This document shows positions 36,101 to 51,317 of a DNA stretch of 64,000 nucleotides, piece after piece (the first letter of the stretch is position 1; each line of letters begins with the position of its first letter). The notes under the pieces were generated by a model, which saw nothing but the letters and a program-made list of their open reading frames with translations, searched no databases and was not told the origin of the DNA. The stretch is from positions 2,422,340-2,486,339 of the forward strand of contig PSQN01000003.1 of assembly GCA_002989075.1 (NCBI GenBank). Reading direction: 5' to 3'. The position numbers and the translations under genes were made by a program. Source of the DNA: Arthonia radiata (lineage: Eukaryota > Ascomycota > Arthoniomycetes > Arthoniales > Arthoniaceae).

Positions 36101-39100
36101 TACTAAGTTTGACCTACGAGGAGCCTACAACCTAATTTATATAAAGAAAGACGAAGAATAGAAAATAGCCTTCTACACCAGACACAGACTTTTTAAGTAT
36201 TGCGTTATACCCTTTAGACTAATAAACGCACTAGTATTATTCTAGAAACTAATTAACAACATACTTAGTAATTACCTAGACATATTTATAACTGTTTATT
36301 TAGACGATATCTTAGTGTACAGCTGTATACTAGAAGAACATAAAAAATATATTAAGAAGGTATTAGAAAGATTAGCGCGTACCGATTTATAAATCGATAT
36401 TAAGAAAACCTAGTTCTATTAACAATCTATCGAATTTCTTAGATTTATAATTACCGAGCACAGTCTCTAAATAGAAGATTCGAAGATTTAATCCGTTCTA
36501 ACCTAGCCTATACTAAAGAATATAAAACAACTACAACAGTTTCTTAGTTTTACCAACTACTATAGGCGGTAGATATCTAACTTTGGCCGAATTATAGCAC
36601 CGCTGTCTCAACAGACGAAACAATCGATAGAATTCTTTTAGACGTAAAAAGAACAATTAGCATTTAAAGAGCTTAAGGAAGCTTTTAAGACCGAACCCGT
36701 ACTAGCAATATTCGACCCTAACCTACCGATTATCATAGAAACAGACGCGTTAGACTATGTAATTGGAGCATATATAAGTTAAAACAACAAGGAAAGAAAG
36801 CTTAGACCAGTAGCTTTTTACTTAAAGAAGATATTATCTATAGAACAGAACTATAATATTTACGATAAAGAGCTCTTAGCCATTATAGCAGCATTCGAGA
36901 TATAGCGAGCTTACCTAGAAGGAGCAAACCATACAATTATAGTATACATAAACTATAAGAACCTAACTTACTTTATAACAACAAAGAAGCTTAATCGCAG
37001 ACAAGTTAGATAGTTAGAAACTATAGCTCTATACGACTTTATTATCACCTACAAGAAAGGTTCCGAGAACGATAGAGCCGACGCACTAAGCCGACGTTCA
37101 GATTACCTTAATAACAAGGAACACGTCGAGCACGCAATCTTCCGAGAACACAATAATGAGATCAGATACAATCAATTGGCTATAACAATCGAGTTTGTTA
37201 TCGAACCAGACAGCCGAATCCCAGACATCCTGAACGACTCTAAAACCTACTAAGAAAATAAGAAACGATATCTAGAATTGACTAAGAACAACAAGAAATA
37301 TTACGAATTCTAAGGCAAAATCTACGTTCCAAGGAATCTAATCCAAAACATTATCAGTAACTTCTACGATAACCCAACTAAAGGACATAAAGGCATCGAC
37401 AATACTATAGAAAAGATTACAAGAACCTATTATATCCCAAGAATCCGACACTACGTTAAAGATTATATCCAAGAATGCGATATATACACAAGAACTAAGC
37501 ACCTAAGGCATTTACTATACGGTGAACTACAACTACTAGAGACACCCAAGAGACTATAGTATACGGTCTTACTAGACTTTATAACCAAACTACCAATATC
37601 TAAGGATCTACTAATAAAAGTAGCTTACGACGCTATCCTCGTTATATGCGACAAACTAACAAAATACGCATACTTCGTACCTTACAAGGAAGCTAGCAAC
37701 TTAGAACAACTAGCGTATATCTTCCTACAGATTATCTTAGCTAACTATAGTTAACCGCAAAGAATTGTCTTAGATAGAGACTAGAAATTTGTCTTACGAT
37801 TCTAAACATCCCTAATACAACAACTAGGGACTAAACAAAAAATATTAACATTATTCTACCCGCAAACAGACAGACAAACAGAACAAACAAATTAAACGCT
37901 AGAGCAGTATCTCTGGGCGTACATTAACTACCAGCAGAACGACTAGGTATAATTGCTACTAGTAGCGCAAGTAGCGTACAACGACACCAAAAACGATATA
38001 ACTAAAACAACTCCGTTCTATGTCTTGTATAGCTATTACCCTCTCTAGGGCAGACAACTGCACAATACTACCGAAAACGAGACAGCTACACGAATAGCTA
38101 CAAGCATAAAAACCCTGCACCAGCAGTTAAAGTTTGACAGCGAGTTTATTACCGAACGAACGAGAAAATAGTATAATAAATTAAGAACTACCCTAAATAT
38201 AAGCATAAAAGAGGAGGAAAGAGCTTACTTGCTTATAAGAAACTTAAAAACTATTAGACCAAGCAAGAAACTTAACTATACTAAGACAGGACTGTTTAAA
38301 ATCTTACAGCAATTAGGACCTATAACATTTAAACTAGAACTCCTAAAGACAATAAGAATATATCCTGTATTCTATATAGCGCTGTTAAAACTAGCCTACT
38401 TCCGAGAAGTAGAACGACTCAACCCTAAAATCCTTTCTAACAACTAAGAACCCGAGTACGAGGTTAAAACGATTCGAGCTTATAGGCAACACCGAGGTAA
38501 ACAACAGTATCTCGTAAAATAGAAAGGATACTCCAAACATAAAAATTAATAGAAACCAGAACAAAACCTAACTAACTGCAAAGCTACTATTCGACAGTAT
38601 TGGAACTAGAATATTAGTCGGTCGTAGCAGTATTAACACCCTAATTTACTATTTAGTGTACCTCGCTGGTACTCAGACTATCTTTAAACGAACCAGCCTA
38701 CTACGTTATAGGACCGCTACTCAACATCGAATAGGAGTTACTCTGAAAGTCAACGGATAACCCGCTCAGATATTTAAATATATTATTACTAGCTATTAAC
38801 GTAGCAAGCTTCTTTTGCTCTAACAACTTATTTTAAGCTAACTTCGCTACTACCCGCGCACAAGTCTTCTTAAGCTCCTCTTTTAACTTTCAGACCTTAG
38901 ATCAGTTACGCTGCATAGCCGCAACGAACGCTGCTACCTAAGCCTTTAACGAACGTAATTGGCGCTTCGCGCGCTAGAGGGCAGCCGACTAAAAGGAATA
39001 TTAAGAATAAACCGAACGCGCTGCAACTAAGTTAGTTCTAGTTACTACATAAAGATAGCAACAAGGTATACTATCTACTATTAATACCCGTAAATTATAA

Positions 39101-39381
39101 CTCTTCCTATCCTAAGTATATACCGAACACGTCGCCTTTCTAAACTAAACTATACATCTTTCCTTAGTCGACACACATCTAAAACAAGGAGGCATTTTAA
39201 TACTATAGGCTTTAATTAATAGGTATTAGCTGTACTTTTTATTAGGACCCGCAGCAACAGACTTTATATAAAGTATAGCGACTTACAGATTAGTTACAAA
39301 GAGAGGGACAAAACGTAACTTATACGTATTTAAAAGGCTAAGGGTCAATTAAGAACAATTTAACTAAAAGAGGGGGGATTG

Positions 39382-39853
39382 TATTACAAGTACCAGCCCT
39401 AGACGGTCTAGCGTACGTCTAAGTATTAATCACTACCAATTATCTTAGCCCTATTAGTATTATTCCCGACTAAGTTTATAAACCCGCTATAGGCATTATT
39501 AAATAAGACAGCTATAAAAGCCTATATTCCCTATAAACTCGATATAGACATTGTTAAGTTAGTAAATATAAAGGAACTCTCCCTATATACCTTAGACTAT
39601 ATAGTTAAACTAATGATTGACCTTAGGATAGACTTTAGTCTATTAACTTAATATCTAAATATAAGTTTTTTAACTATATTTAAGTAACATACTTTACCTT
39701 CTGTCTATCTTAGTTAAGCCCCTCTTACCTTCTGTAATCTATCTCGCCTCTTCTACCTTTCAGTCTCTAGTACACAAGACACCTACTACCAAGGTCGACA
39801 AGTATACAAGGCAAGTAAGCCTTAGCTCGGTCTCCCTAGCGACCGGCGTTATA
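39382..39853 (+). repeat. Right LTR of element E (472 bp)
   Basis: Direct copy of 32703-33174, same length, with more AT drift than the left copy. Confidence 0.93.
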
Positions 39854-42800
39854 GATATATAATTTATAAACATAACGAGTTATAATTATTAAAAATTGTA
39901 TAATTAAAGTAAAGATTATAAATAATAAACTAAACGTTATAATAAGAGCAATATTAAGATATTTAATATAGAAATTCTTATAACAAATTAATCGATAATA
40001 AATTTTAGTATTAAAGATACTTTAGAACGTATATAATTAACAGAAAAAAGACTAGATCGACTACTTTAAGAGCAGTAGTACTAGCTCGTTTAACAGTTAA
40101 ACTCTTTAAAAGTACAGCTCTATATAAGCTTAACTATTTATAAAATATACTTATATACTTAAATAATAATAATAAATAACAGAAACATTAATATTATAAT
40201 TAATTTAAGCGCAATAAGTAACTTTATTTCAATACGCTATGTTAAGAAATACTAAATATAAATATAGAAGAAAAAATTACTTTATGCACTATTTAAATGT
40301 TAAGAAGCAGAAAAAAGAGTTAACTATAAAACTTTATTAATAAGTATAACTATTAGAAACTATTAGGAAGAAATTACTTAATATAATATAGTACTAAATA
40401 TATTTTAGTTACAATAATATAACCTAAAAATAGATTAAAGAACTAAAAAACTCCTTTTTATTAGATATAAGTACTCTAAATAAGAGTCGTTTTATAGAAT
40501 AAATACTTTATAAGCTATTTTTATAAGCTATTTTTAGTAGTAAGAATAAGAAGCGTAATAAAGAACTTATATAGATTAATACTACTATACTTTAACAACT
40601 AAATATTTTATAAAAGAAGTTTAACGCAGTATTTTGTCTATAAATAGCTATACGTAAGTATAAATAAGAGACAAGTATACGCTAATAATTCTATATATTA
40701 ACGAGTATTTAGTTAATTACTAAGATACTAAAGAAATATAATTAATTCTAATACTTATTTAAGAAAGTTAAGTTAAACTTAACTCTCTTAGAGTACAAAC
40801 CGTAGAATTATACAATATCTTTATAAGAAGATAAAACACTAATATTTAATTTAATATACTCTCTATTAAAAGTAGAAAATTAAGTACTTTACAACTATTT
40901 AAATAAAAATCTAAAGAAAGATTTTATTTAAAAATTAATATTACTAACTCAATATTTAATACTCTTTGTACTAAAGAAAAATAGTAAACTACAACTTTAT
41001 ATAGACTATAGACAATTAAATAGAATAATTATTAAAAACCGATACTTATTGCTATATATCGATAAAATTATAGACCAATTATACGATATATAATAGTTTA
41101 CTAAGTTTAACTTATAAGAAGTCTATAACTTAATCTATATAAAAGAAGATAAAGAATAAAAAACTGTGTTTTATACTAGATACAGACTTTTTAAGTACGG
41201 CGTTATACTTTTTAGGCTAATAAACGTACTAATATTATTTTAAAAACTAATTAACAATAAATTTAGTAACTATTTAAATATATTTATAACTACTTATTTA
41301 AACAGTATTTTAGTATATAGCTATATATTAAAAGAACATAAAAAATATATTAAAAAGATATTAGAAAAATTAATATGTACTAATTTATAAATTAATATTA
41401 AAAAAACTTAGTTTTATCGACAATCTATTAAATTTCTTAGATTTATAATTACTAAGTACGGTCTCTAAATAAAAGATTCAAAAATTTAATCTGTCTTAAT
41501 ATAGCCTATACTAAAGAATATAAAATAACTATAATAGTTTCTTAGTTTCGCTAATTATTATAGACAATAGATATTTAACTTTAGTTAAATTATAGTACCG
41601 CTGTATTAATAAACAAAATAATTGATAGAATTTATTTAGACGTAAAAAGAACAATTAGTATTTAAAGAGCTTAAAAAAGCTTTTAAGATTAAATTAGTAC
41701 TAGCAATATTTAACTCTAATCTACTAATTATTATAAAAATAGACGCGTTAAATTATACTATTAAAGTATATATAAGTTAAAATAATAATAAAAGAAAGCT
41801 TAAACTAATAGCTTTCTACTTAAAAAAATATTACTTATAGAATAGAACTATAATATTTATAATAAAGAGCTTTTAGCTATTATAGTAGTATTTAAGATAT
41901 AGTAAGCTTATTTAAAAGAAGTACTATATATAATTATAATATATATTAACTATAAGAATTTAACCTACTTTACTATAATAAAGAAACTTAATTAAAGATA
42001 AGTTCGATAGTTAAAAACTTTAACTCTATATAACTTTATTATTATTTACAAAAAAGGTTTAAAAAACAATAGAGTAGATACTTTAAGTTAAAGATTAAAT
42101 TACTTAAACGATAAAGAATATATTAAGTATACTATATTTTAAGAATACAACAATAAAATTAGATACAATTAACTAAATATAACAACAAAATTTATATTAA
42201 ACTATATAACTGAATACCAGATATTTTAAACGACTCTAAAATCTATAAAGAAGATAAAAAACGATATCTAGGTTTAATAAAAATAACAAAGAATACTATA
42301 AATTTTAAGAGAAAATCTATATTCTAAGAAACCTAATTTAATGTATTATTAGTAATCTCTACAATAATTCGATAAAGAGACACAAAAATATTAATAATAT
42401 AATTAAAAAGATTATTAGAATATACTATATTTTGAGAATTTAATATTATATTAAAAACTATATCTGCAAATACAATATATACGTAAAAATGAAATATCTA
42501 AGATATTTACTTTATAGCGAACTATAATTACTTAAGATACTTAATAGACTATAATATATAGTTTTATTAAACTTTATTACTAAGATACCGCTATTTAGAG
42601 ATCTATTAATAGGAGTAGCTTATAATGTTATTCTTGTTATTTGCAATAAACTAACTAAGTACGTATACTTTGTATTTTATAAGAAATCTAGTAACTTAGA
42701 ATAACTAATATATATATTTTTAAGAATTATTTTAGTAAACTACGGTTAACCGCAGCAAATTATTTTTGATAAAGATTAAAAATTTATCTTATAATTTTAA

Positions 42801-44420
42801 ATATCTTTAATACATTAATTAGAAATAAAACAGAAAATATTAATATTATTTTATTTATAGACAGATAGATAAATCGAAAGAATAAATTAAACCTTAGAAT
42901 AGTATTTACGAGCGTATATTAACTATTAGTAAGATAACTAAGTACAATTACTATCGATTACGTAGACTATATATAATAATACAAAAAATAATATAACTAA
43001 GATAACTCTATTTTACGTTTTATATAGCTACTACCTTCTTTAAGGTAGGCAACTTTAAAATACACCGAACAACAAAATAGCTACACGAATAGCTATAAAT
43101 GTAAAAACTCTATATTAGTAATTAAAGTCGGATAGCGAGTTTATTAACAAATAAACAAAAAGATAGTATAATAACTCAAAAACTGCTCTAAATGTAAGTA
43201 TAAAAAAGAAGAGAAGAGCTTACTTACTTATAAGAAACTTAAAAACTACTAAACTAAGTAAAAAACTTAACTATATAAAAATAAGACTATTTAAAATCTT
43301 ATAGTAACTAAAGTTTATAATATTTAAACTTAAATTACTAAAAACTATAAGAATATATTCTGTATTCTATATAGCTCTACTAAAACTAATATACGTATAA
43401 AAGGTAGAACAACCTAACCTAGAGATTTTATATAAAGACTAAGAATCTGAATACAAGGTTAAAATAGTTTATGTCTACAAACAATATTAAAGTAAATAAC
43501 AGTACTTTATTAAATAGAAAGAATACCTTAAGTATAAAAATTAATAGAAACTAGAATAAAACCTAATAAACTATAAAAAGAAAATTAAACAGTATTAAGA
43601 TTAGATTAGATTAAAGAAGTATTCTCGACTCTTAAGAGAACCTATCTAATTCAATAATATAAAATATTAACTAGTACTTATATTATTATTATTCTAATTA
43701 ACTGTCTAATATATGCTCTATATATATAAACTGCTTATAAATAAACTACTTTACTAGAAAATAGGTCTACTATCTAACTTTAGATATATATTCTTATAAA
43801 AATTTATACTTAGCTTACTTAATATATCTACAATATTATTATTAAATATAGCCGCTAGCTATTCTTTCTTAAATAATACATTATTTTAATTTATCTTATT
43901 CTATATCTAAGCGCGCAATCTTTTAAGCTTTTTCTCTAAATTAACAACTACCGTCTTAATAACTTTACGCTGCTATTTCGCTGTATAAATAACTTCTTTT
44001 TCTTTTGCTAAACGCTTATGCTACTTTTAAAGAGCGTTAAATACTTATAAGTACTAAAAATAAATACTTTAAGCTAAGAATAAGTTAGAATTAATAAACA
44101 ATAATAAGACGGAGACTAACTATTTTCTAACAATAGATATACATTATATAACTTCTTATTACAAATATATATAAAATATAATATCTTTCTAAGCTTTAAG
44201 ATATACTTCTTACTTAAATAAGAGCAATAACAATATAAAAGTATCTTTTGATTATAAACTTTAATAAGAATAGTATTAACTTTAAGCGCTTTATTAGCGT
44301 TAAAAGCCTTCTTAACTTTAAATATAACGACTTACAAAATTAAATCTACTACTAAGTAACAATAAAGTTTTAATGTCTCTAAAGCCGTTAAAGATAATTA
44401 GTCTTAAAGAGGAGACTTTA

Positions 44421-44868
44421 TATTACAATTTTACTATATTAAGCTAGTACAAAGCTAAGTATAACTAGCCTTATTAGAGCGTTATATAGGATATCTAATA
44501 ACTTCGATATAGCGATATTAGTAACGTCGCTATATCGCAATAGAATTTTAATAACGTAATAAAGAAATTGTTAAAACTATTAAATATAGAAAAATATACT
44601 TATATATCTTAAACTATATAGCTAAACTAATAGCTAATCTTTAAAAGACTTTAGTTAATTAACTTAATATTTAAATATAAGTTTCTTAACTATATTTAAA
44701 TAACGTACTTTATCTTCTATTTACTTAGTTAAGTCTCTTTTATCTTTTATAATCTATTTTATCTCTCCAATCTTTTAGTCTTTAGCATACAAAATACTTA
44801 CTACTAAGATTAATAAGCATATAAGGTAAGTAAGCCTTAGTTTAGTTCTTTAAGCGACCAGCGTTATA
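44421..44868 (+). repeat. Right LTR of element D (448 bp)
   Basis: Direct copy of 30546-30993, preceded by a purine-rich tract and followed by TATAT. Confidence 0.92.
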
Positions 44869-45236
44869 TATATTAATAAAACTATAGTTGTCTCTTTACT
44901 ATGTATACGCTAATCTGTAGGTAAAATTCGATTAGTAATCTATTTAAAAAGTCTTAAGCTTTTAAAAGTTAAAATAGAATAACCTACCAACCCTCTATCT
45001 AAGAGATTTAACTAGTACTAGTATTAATTATATAGACCTTAAGAGTCTATTTTACGTATAGAGTAGACTTTATAAGAGGTAGTTAACTTTCTAACCTACT
45101 AAATAGACAAAGCTAGCAATATCTTAGAACTAATCTATATTACTAAATTTTTTATATTTAACTATAAATAGTTAATCTAGCTTATTAAAGCCTTTAGCTT
45201 TTTAACTTAAAAACATAAAACGTTATTTTAATAGAA

Positions 45237-45707
45237 TATAACGCCGGTTGCTGAAAAGACCGAACTAAGGCTTACTTACCTTGTATACTTGTCGACCTTA
45301 GTAGTAGGTATCTTGTATACTAGAGACTAAAAGATAGGAGAGGCGAGATAGATTATAGAAGATAAGAGGAGCTTAACTAAAATAGATAGAAGATAAAGGA
45401 TATTACTTAAATATAGTTAAGAAACTTATATTTAAATATTAAGTTAATAAACTAAAGTCTATTCTAAGGTTAGTTATTAGTCTAGCTATATAGTTTAAGG
45501 TATATAAAGAAGTTCCCCTATATTTATTAATTTAATAATATTTATATTAGGTTTATAAAGAATATAGACCTTTATAGCCGTCTTATTCGATAATGCCTAT
45601 AGCAGGTTTATAGGCTTAGTCGAAAATAATACTAGTAGAGCTAAAATAACTAGCGGTAGTTAATACTTAAACGTACGCTAGACCGTTTGAGGCCGGTATT
45701 TGTAATA
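45237..45707 (-). repeat. Left LTR of element F (471 bp)
   Basis: Reverse-oriented relative of the E LTR; partner of 51318-51788. The purine tract, read on the minus strand, lies just inside it at about 45709-45725. Confidence 0.92.
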
Positions 45708-48700
45708 CAATCCCCCTTCTTTTAGTTAAATTGTCCTTAATTAACCTTTAGCTCGTTAAATACCTATAAGTTATATATCGTCTCTCTTTCTGTAACTAAT
45801 CTATAAGCCGCTATACCTCGTATAAAGTCTGTTGCTGCGGGTTCTAATAAAAAGTATAGCTAATATCTACTAATTAAAGCCTACGGTATTAAAATGCCTT
45901 CTTGTTTTAGATGTATATCGACTAAGAAGAGGTATATAGTTTAGTTCAGAAAGGCGACGTGTTTAGTATATACTTAGAATAAAAAGAGTTATAATTTGCG
46001 GGTATTAATAGTAGATAGTATACCTTATTATTGTTTTCTGTAGTGTCTAGAACTAACATAGTTGCAGCGCGTTTAGTTTATTTTTAATATTTCTTCTAGT
46101 CGGCTGGTCTTTAGCGTACAAAGCGCTAATTACGTACGTTAAAGGCTTAGACAGCAGTATTAGTTGCGGCTATACAGCGTAACTAATCTAAGGTCCGGAA
46201 GTTAAAAGAGAAGATTAAGAAGACTTGTGCTTAAGTAGCATTAAAGCTAGCTTAGAACAAATTGTTAGAGTAAGAGGAGTTAGCTGCGTTAATAGCTAGT
46301 AGCAATATATTTAAATGCTTAAGCGGGTTATCCGTTAATTTTTAAGGTAACTCTTACCTAGAGTTAGATAGTAGTTCTATAATATAGTAAACTAGTTTGT
46401 TTAAAGGTAACTTAAATACTAGTAAAGCGTACTAGATAGTAGATTAGAACGTTAATGCTGCTATAACTAAATAACATTCTAGTTCTAATATTGTCGAATA
46501 GTATCTTTATAGTTAATTAGGTTTCGTTTTAGTTTCTACTAGTTTTTATGTTTAGAATATCCTTTCTACTTTATAAGATACTGTTGTTTGTCTCGATGTT
46601 GTTTGTAAGCTCGAATTGTTTTAATCTTATACTCGGGTTCTTAATTGTCTAAAAGGATTTCTAAGTTAAATCGTTCTGCTTCTTAAAAATAGACTAATTT
46701 TAATAGCGCTACGTAGAATATAAGATATATTCTTATTGTTCTTAAAAATTTAAGTTTAAACGTTACAAGTCTCAATTATTGTAAGATTTTAAACGGTTCT
46801 ATCTTAGTATAGTTAAGTTTTTTGCTTAGTTTAGTAGTTTTTAAGTTTCTTATTAGCAAGTAAGCTCTTTTCTTCTCTTTTATACTTAAATTTAGGGTAG
46901 TTTTTAACTTATTATACTATTTTTTAGTTCGTTCGGTAATAAACTCGCTGTTAGACTTTAACTACTGGTATAGAGTCTTTATACTTATAGCTATTCGTAT
47001 AGTTATTTTGTTTTTAGTAGTATTCTATAATTACCTGCCTTAAAGAGGGTAGTAGCTATATAAGATATAAAATAGAGTTATCTTTATTATATTGTTTTTT
47101 GTATCGTTGTACGTAGCTTACGTAACTAGTAGTAACTATACCTAGTCGTTCTACTAGTAGTTAATATATGCTCAACGTGTTCCTTGTTATTAAGGTAATC
47201 TAGACGTCGACTTAGAGCGTCGGCTCTATCGTTCTCGAAACCCTTCTTGTAAGTAATAATAAAGTTATATAGAGCTATAATTTTAACTATCTAACTTATC
47301 TGTAGTTAGGTTTCTTTATTGTTATAAAGTAAGTTAGGTTTTTATAGTCTATATATATTATAATTATATAGTTCGCTCCTTTTAAATAAGCTTACCATAT
47401 TTTAAATACTGCTATAATAGCTAAAAGCTCTTTATTGTAAATATTGTAATTCTGTTCTATAGATAATATTTTTTTTAAGTAGAAAGCTACTGGTTTAAGC
47501 TTTTTTTCTTTGTTATGTTAACTTATATATACTTTAATTATATAGTCTAACGCGTCTATTTCTATAATAATTAGTAAGTTAGGGTTAAATATTGCTAATA
47601 TAGGTCCGATCTTAAAAGCTTTTTTAAGCTCTTTAAATACTAATTATTCTTTTTACGTCTAAAAGAATTTTATTGATTATTTTGTCTGTTAAGACAGCGG
47701 TGCTATAATTCGGCTAAAGTTAAATATCTATCGCTTATAGTAGTTAGTAAAACTAAGAAACTGTTGTAATTATTTTATATTCTTTAGTATAGATTAAATT
47801 AGAATAAATTAGATATTTAAATCTTTTATTTAAAGACTGTGCTTAGTAATTATAAATCTAAGAAATTTAACGGATTGTTGATAGAACTAGGTTTTCTTAA
47901 TATTAATTTATAAATCGATATACGTTAATCTTTCTAATACCTTTTTAATATGTTTCTTATATTTTTCTAGTATACGGCTATATACTAAGATATTGTCTAA
48001 ATAAGCAGTTATAAATATATCTAGATAGTTACTAAGTATATTATTAATTAGTTTCTAAAATAATACTAGTACATTTATTAGCCTAAAGGGTATAACATAA
48101 TACTTAAAAAGTCTGTATCTAGTATAGAAGGCTGTTTTTTATTCTTTACCTTTCTTTATATCAATTAGGTTATATACTCCTTATAGGTTAAACTTAGTAA
48201 ACTACTACACGTTGTATAGTTGATCTATAATTTTATTGATGTATAGTAGTAGATATCGATTTTTAATAGTTACTTCGTTTAATTGTCTATAATCTATGTA
48301 AAGTTGTAGCTTACTATTCTTCTTTAATATAAAGAGTATTAGGTATTTAGCTAGTAATATTAATTTTTAGATAAATTCTTTTTTAAGGTTTTTATCGAGA
48401 TAGTTGTAGAGCGCTTAATTTTCTACTTCTAATAGAGAGTATATTAAATCGAATATTAGCGTTTTACTCTCTTATAAAGGTATTGTATAATCTTACAGTT
48501 TATGTTCTAAAAGAGCCGAGTCTAGCTTAGCTTTCTCGAAAAAATATTGGAATTAATTATATTTCTCTAGTACCTTAGTAATTAACTAAGTACTTGTAGT
48601 TATATAGAATTATTAACGTATAATTGTTTCTTATTTATACCTGTGTATAGTTAGCTATAGACAAGATACTACGTTAGACTTCTCTTATAAGATATTTAAG

Positions 48701-51317
48701 TATTAGAGTATAGTAGTACTAACCCGTATAAGTTCTTTATCGCACTCTTTATTCTTACTACTAAAATTAGCTTATAGAGTATTTATTCTGTAGAACAACT
48801 CTTGTCTAAAGTACTTATACTTAGTAAAGAGGAGTTTCTTAGTTCTCTAATCTACTTTTAGGTTATATTGTTGTAACTAAGGTATATTTAGTACAGCGTA
48901 GTACTGGTTAATATCTACGATATTATAAGTAATTTCTTCTTAATAGTCCTCGATAGTTATATTTATTAGTAAAGTCTTGTAGTCGACTCTTCTTTCTACT
49001 TATTAAAATTTAAATAGTATATAGGGTAATTTCTTTTTTTGTATTTATATTTAGTACTTCTCGACGTAGCGTATTAAGATAAAATTGTCTATTGCGCTTA
49101 AATTAATTATAATTTTAATGTTTCTATAGTTTATTGTTGCCCGAGTATATAAATATATTCTATAAGCAGCTAAGCTTGTATAAAGCTAAACTCTTAGAGG
49201 GTCTAACTATTAAACAGGCCGGTACTGCTGTTCTTAAAGTAGTTAATCTAGTCTTTTTTCTATTAATTATATACGTTCTAGAGTATTTTAGATATCGAAA
49301 CCTATTATTGGTTAATTTACTATAAGAATTCCTATATAGAGTGTTTTAGTACTACTCTTATTATAATGTTTAGTTTATTGTTTACAATCTCTGCTTTAAT
49401 TATATAATTATTACTAGTTAGAACTCATCGTATCTATAAATTATATATTGTTAGTTAAAGATATTAGTACTAACTATATAATTCTAAACCTCTAATAAGA
49501 TAGTTTATTAGTCGTTGTAGACGTAAGTAAATATATTCTAAGATATCGTTAATATTTCTATTAGCGCTTAACTTTCTCTTGTAGAAGGCTAACTAATAAA
49601 GTCTCTATATTAGTCCTTTTTAACGAATTAAGGTTTACTCTTTCTAGTTAGTATCGTTCTTAAGAGAGAATTCTGTACTATTAGAATCTATATTTTTATC
49701 TTTAAGTCGTTGTCTTATTTATAACGTATCGTAGTTACTATCTTGCTTAGCTTCTATAGTTTGTTCTTTCTTAGATTCCCCTTAAGTTTCTAGATAAGAT
49801 AATCTAGGTCGTTCTCGGATAAGGTCTAGTTCTTGTATCGAACCTTGTTTTAAAGATATCGGTTTCCTCGGCTACTATCTTAATTCTAGTTTATTAAATT
49901 TATGAATCGTATAATCGTTATTATAGTACGCGGTCTAAAATAGTATTTTATATAGTGCAACGGTATCTTATATCTGCTGCCTTAGAATAGTGCAGTTAAT
50001 ATTGTTCTAATCCTACAGATTTTGTTGTTTCTGTTTTATTTGTCGTTTCTTTGTTTCTTTCTATAACTTACTATCTGTGTCCCAGTTTTTATATAAATTA
50101 AATAAGTTTACTTTATTGTGCTTCTTGTTGGAAGTAATCTAGTAAGTACTTTTCTAATTATAGAAGATACTCTAGTAGATATTCTTCTGCTCTTTAGTTA
50201 GCCTAGTAACGTACTTATACTAATTCTGATTAATCTTTAATAGAAGCCTTAATTCTTAAAGAGAACGACTCTTAGTTGAGTTTATATCCTAGCGGTTGAA
50301 GAAGGCTACTAGCAATTCTATCGCCTTATTACAGCTATTATCTTCCTATATCTAAGTTGTTATATTGAACTATTGTCGCGGAGAGCAGATTTTTTAAGGT
50401 TAATTGTTGTATCCGCTTCGTTCTGTACTGTTAAACTATTATTTCTTAAAACAGTATTTTTTAACTTAATGCCCTAGTTTTCTGCAATATAAGTCTAGCT
50501 TGTTCTTTATTCTATATTTTCTTTTTTAATTATTTAGTTTCTCTTAAGGATTTATAAAGTTTAACTCTATTAGATTGCCTCAGTTTTATTATAAGTTTGC
50601 TCGATTTTTTGTTCTATAGAACCTATTAGTAGGGTTACTCTTCTTTTCTATTTATCTTTTAAAGTTACTGTCGTTAATTTCCTTTGCTCGTTGTATAAAG
50701 CTATCGAGATTATTAAACTTTTTTCTATAAATATAGGTTATTTTTTTAATATAATCTTTAAGTTCTTTATAAAAAGTCTTAATAAGGGGTTTCTTGTTCT
50801 ATTCTATTTAATTAGCATACTGTATAAATTTAGCGGCATATCTGCTTGCTGGTTCTATTTATTTTAGATTCTAAAGCTTTCTAGTAGCGACGCGTCTAGC
50901 GTTAGTCTAGCTAAAAATCTCTCGGAGCTTTTTTTAGAAGAAGGCAAAGCTAGCAAAAAACTTATCGATATCCTTGCGTCTACTCTTTATCGGGGTAAAT
51001 AAAAAATCGTCGAGGTAGTACTTAACTTATTTATAAGTATCTCTGTCTATATAAAAAGTAGTAAATAGAACTATAGTAGTATCGTTCGGAAACTAGTCTT
51101 TATAATTTTTAAAGTATATAGCTAGATATATTAAAAATAAAGTAACTTTAGAACGTTTATTTAAGAAGCTTTTTTCTATCTTAGTATTAACATTTAATAT
51201 CTTATTTATACTAACTATTCTATTAGCTAACCTGTCTGTAGCGTTACAGCTATTAGATACTAAAGTAGTAAATATAATTAATCTACTTTTTCTACTTTTA
51301 TAGCGAGTCTATTAAAG

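Larger units (their letters stand above)
32703..39853 (+). mobile_element. LTR retrotransposon E, Gypsy chromovirus-type fossil, inside D
   Basis: Two 472-bp LTRs; flanks AATAT (32698-32702) and GATAT (39854-39858) agree in 4 of 5 bases. Length 7.15 kb, plus orientation. Parts: gag-like from 33217 (82 codons still open), reverse transcriptase about 35980-36340 with the YLDDILVY motif near 36295-36320, RNase H about 36640-36920, integrase about 37380-37900, chromodomain-like segment about 38450-38560, and a purine tract AAAAGAGGGGGG just before the right LTR. It is inserted into its own relative D and is the best preserved of the three related copies, so probably among the youngest here. Still broken, with many breaks. 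Confidence 0.9.
30546..44868 (+). mobile_element. LTR retrotransposon D, Gypsy chromovirus-like fossil
   Basis: Two 448-bp LTRs and the exact duplication TATAT (30541-30545, 44869-44873). It is inserted two bases before the end of C's left LTR. The span is 14.3 kb and its own sequence about 7.2 kb, because E sits inside. Plus orientation: gag-like from about 31060, zinc-knuckle-like region before the E insertion, protease-like about 40200-40500, reverse transcriptase about 40990-41310, RNase H-like about 41650-41900, integrase about 42380-42900. It belongs to the same family as E and F but is more AT-rich and more decayed. Broken, with very many breaks. Younger than C, older than E. Confidence 0.88.
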
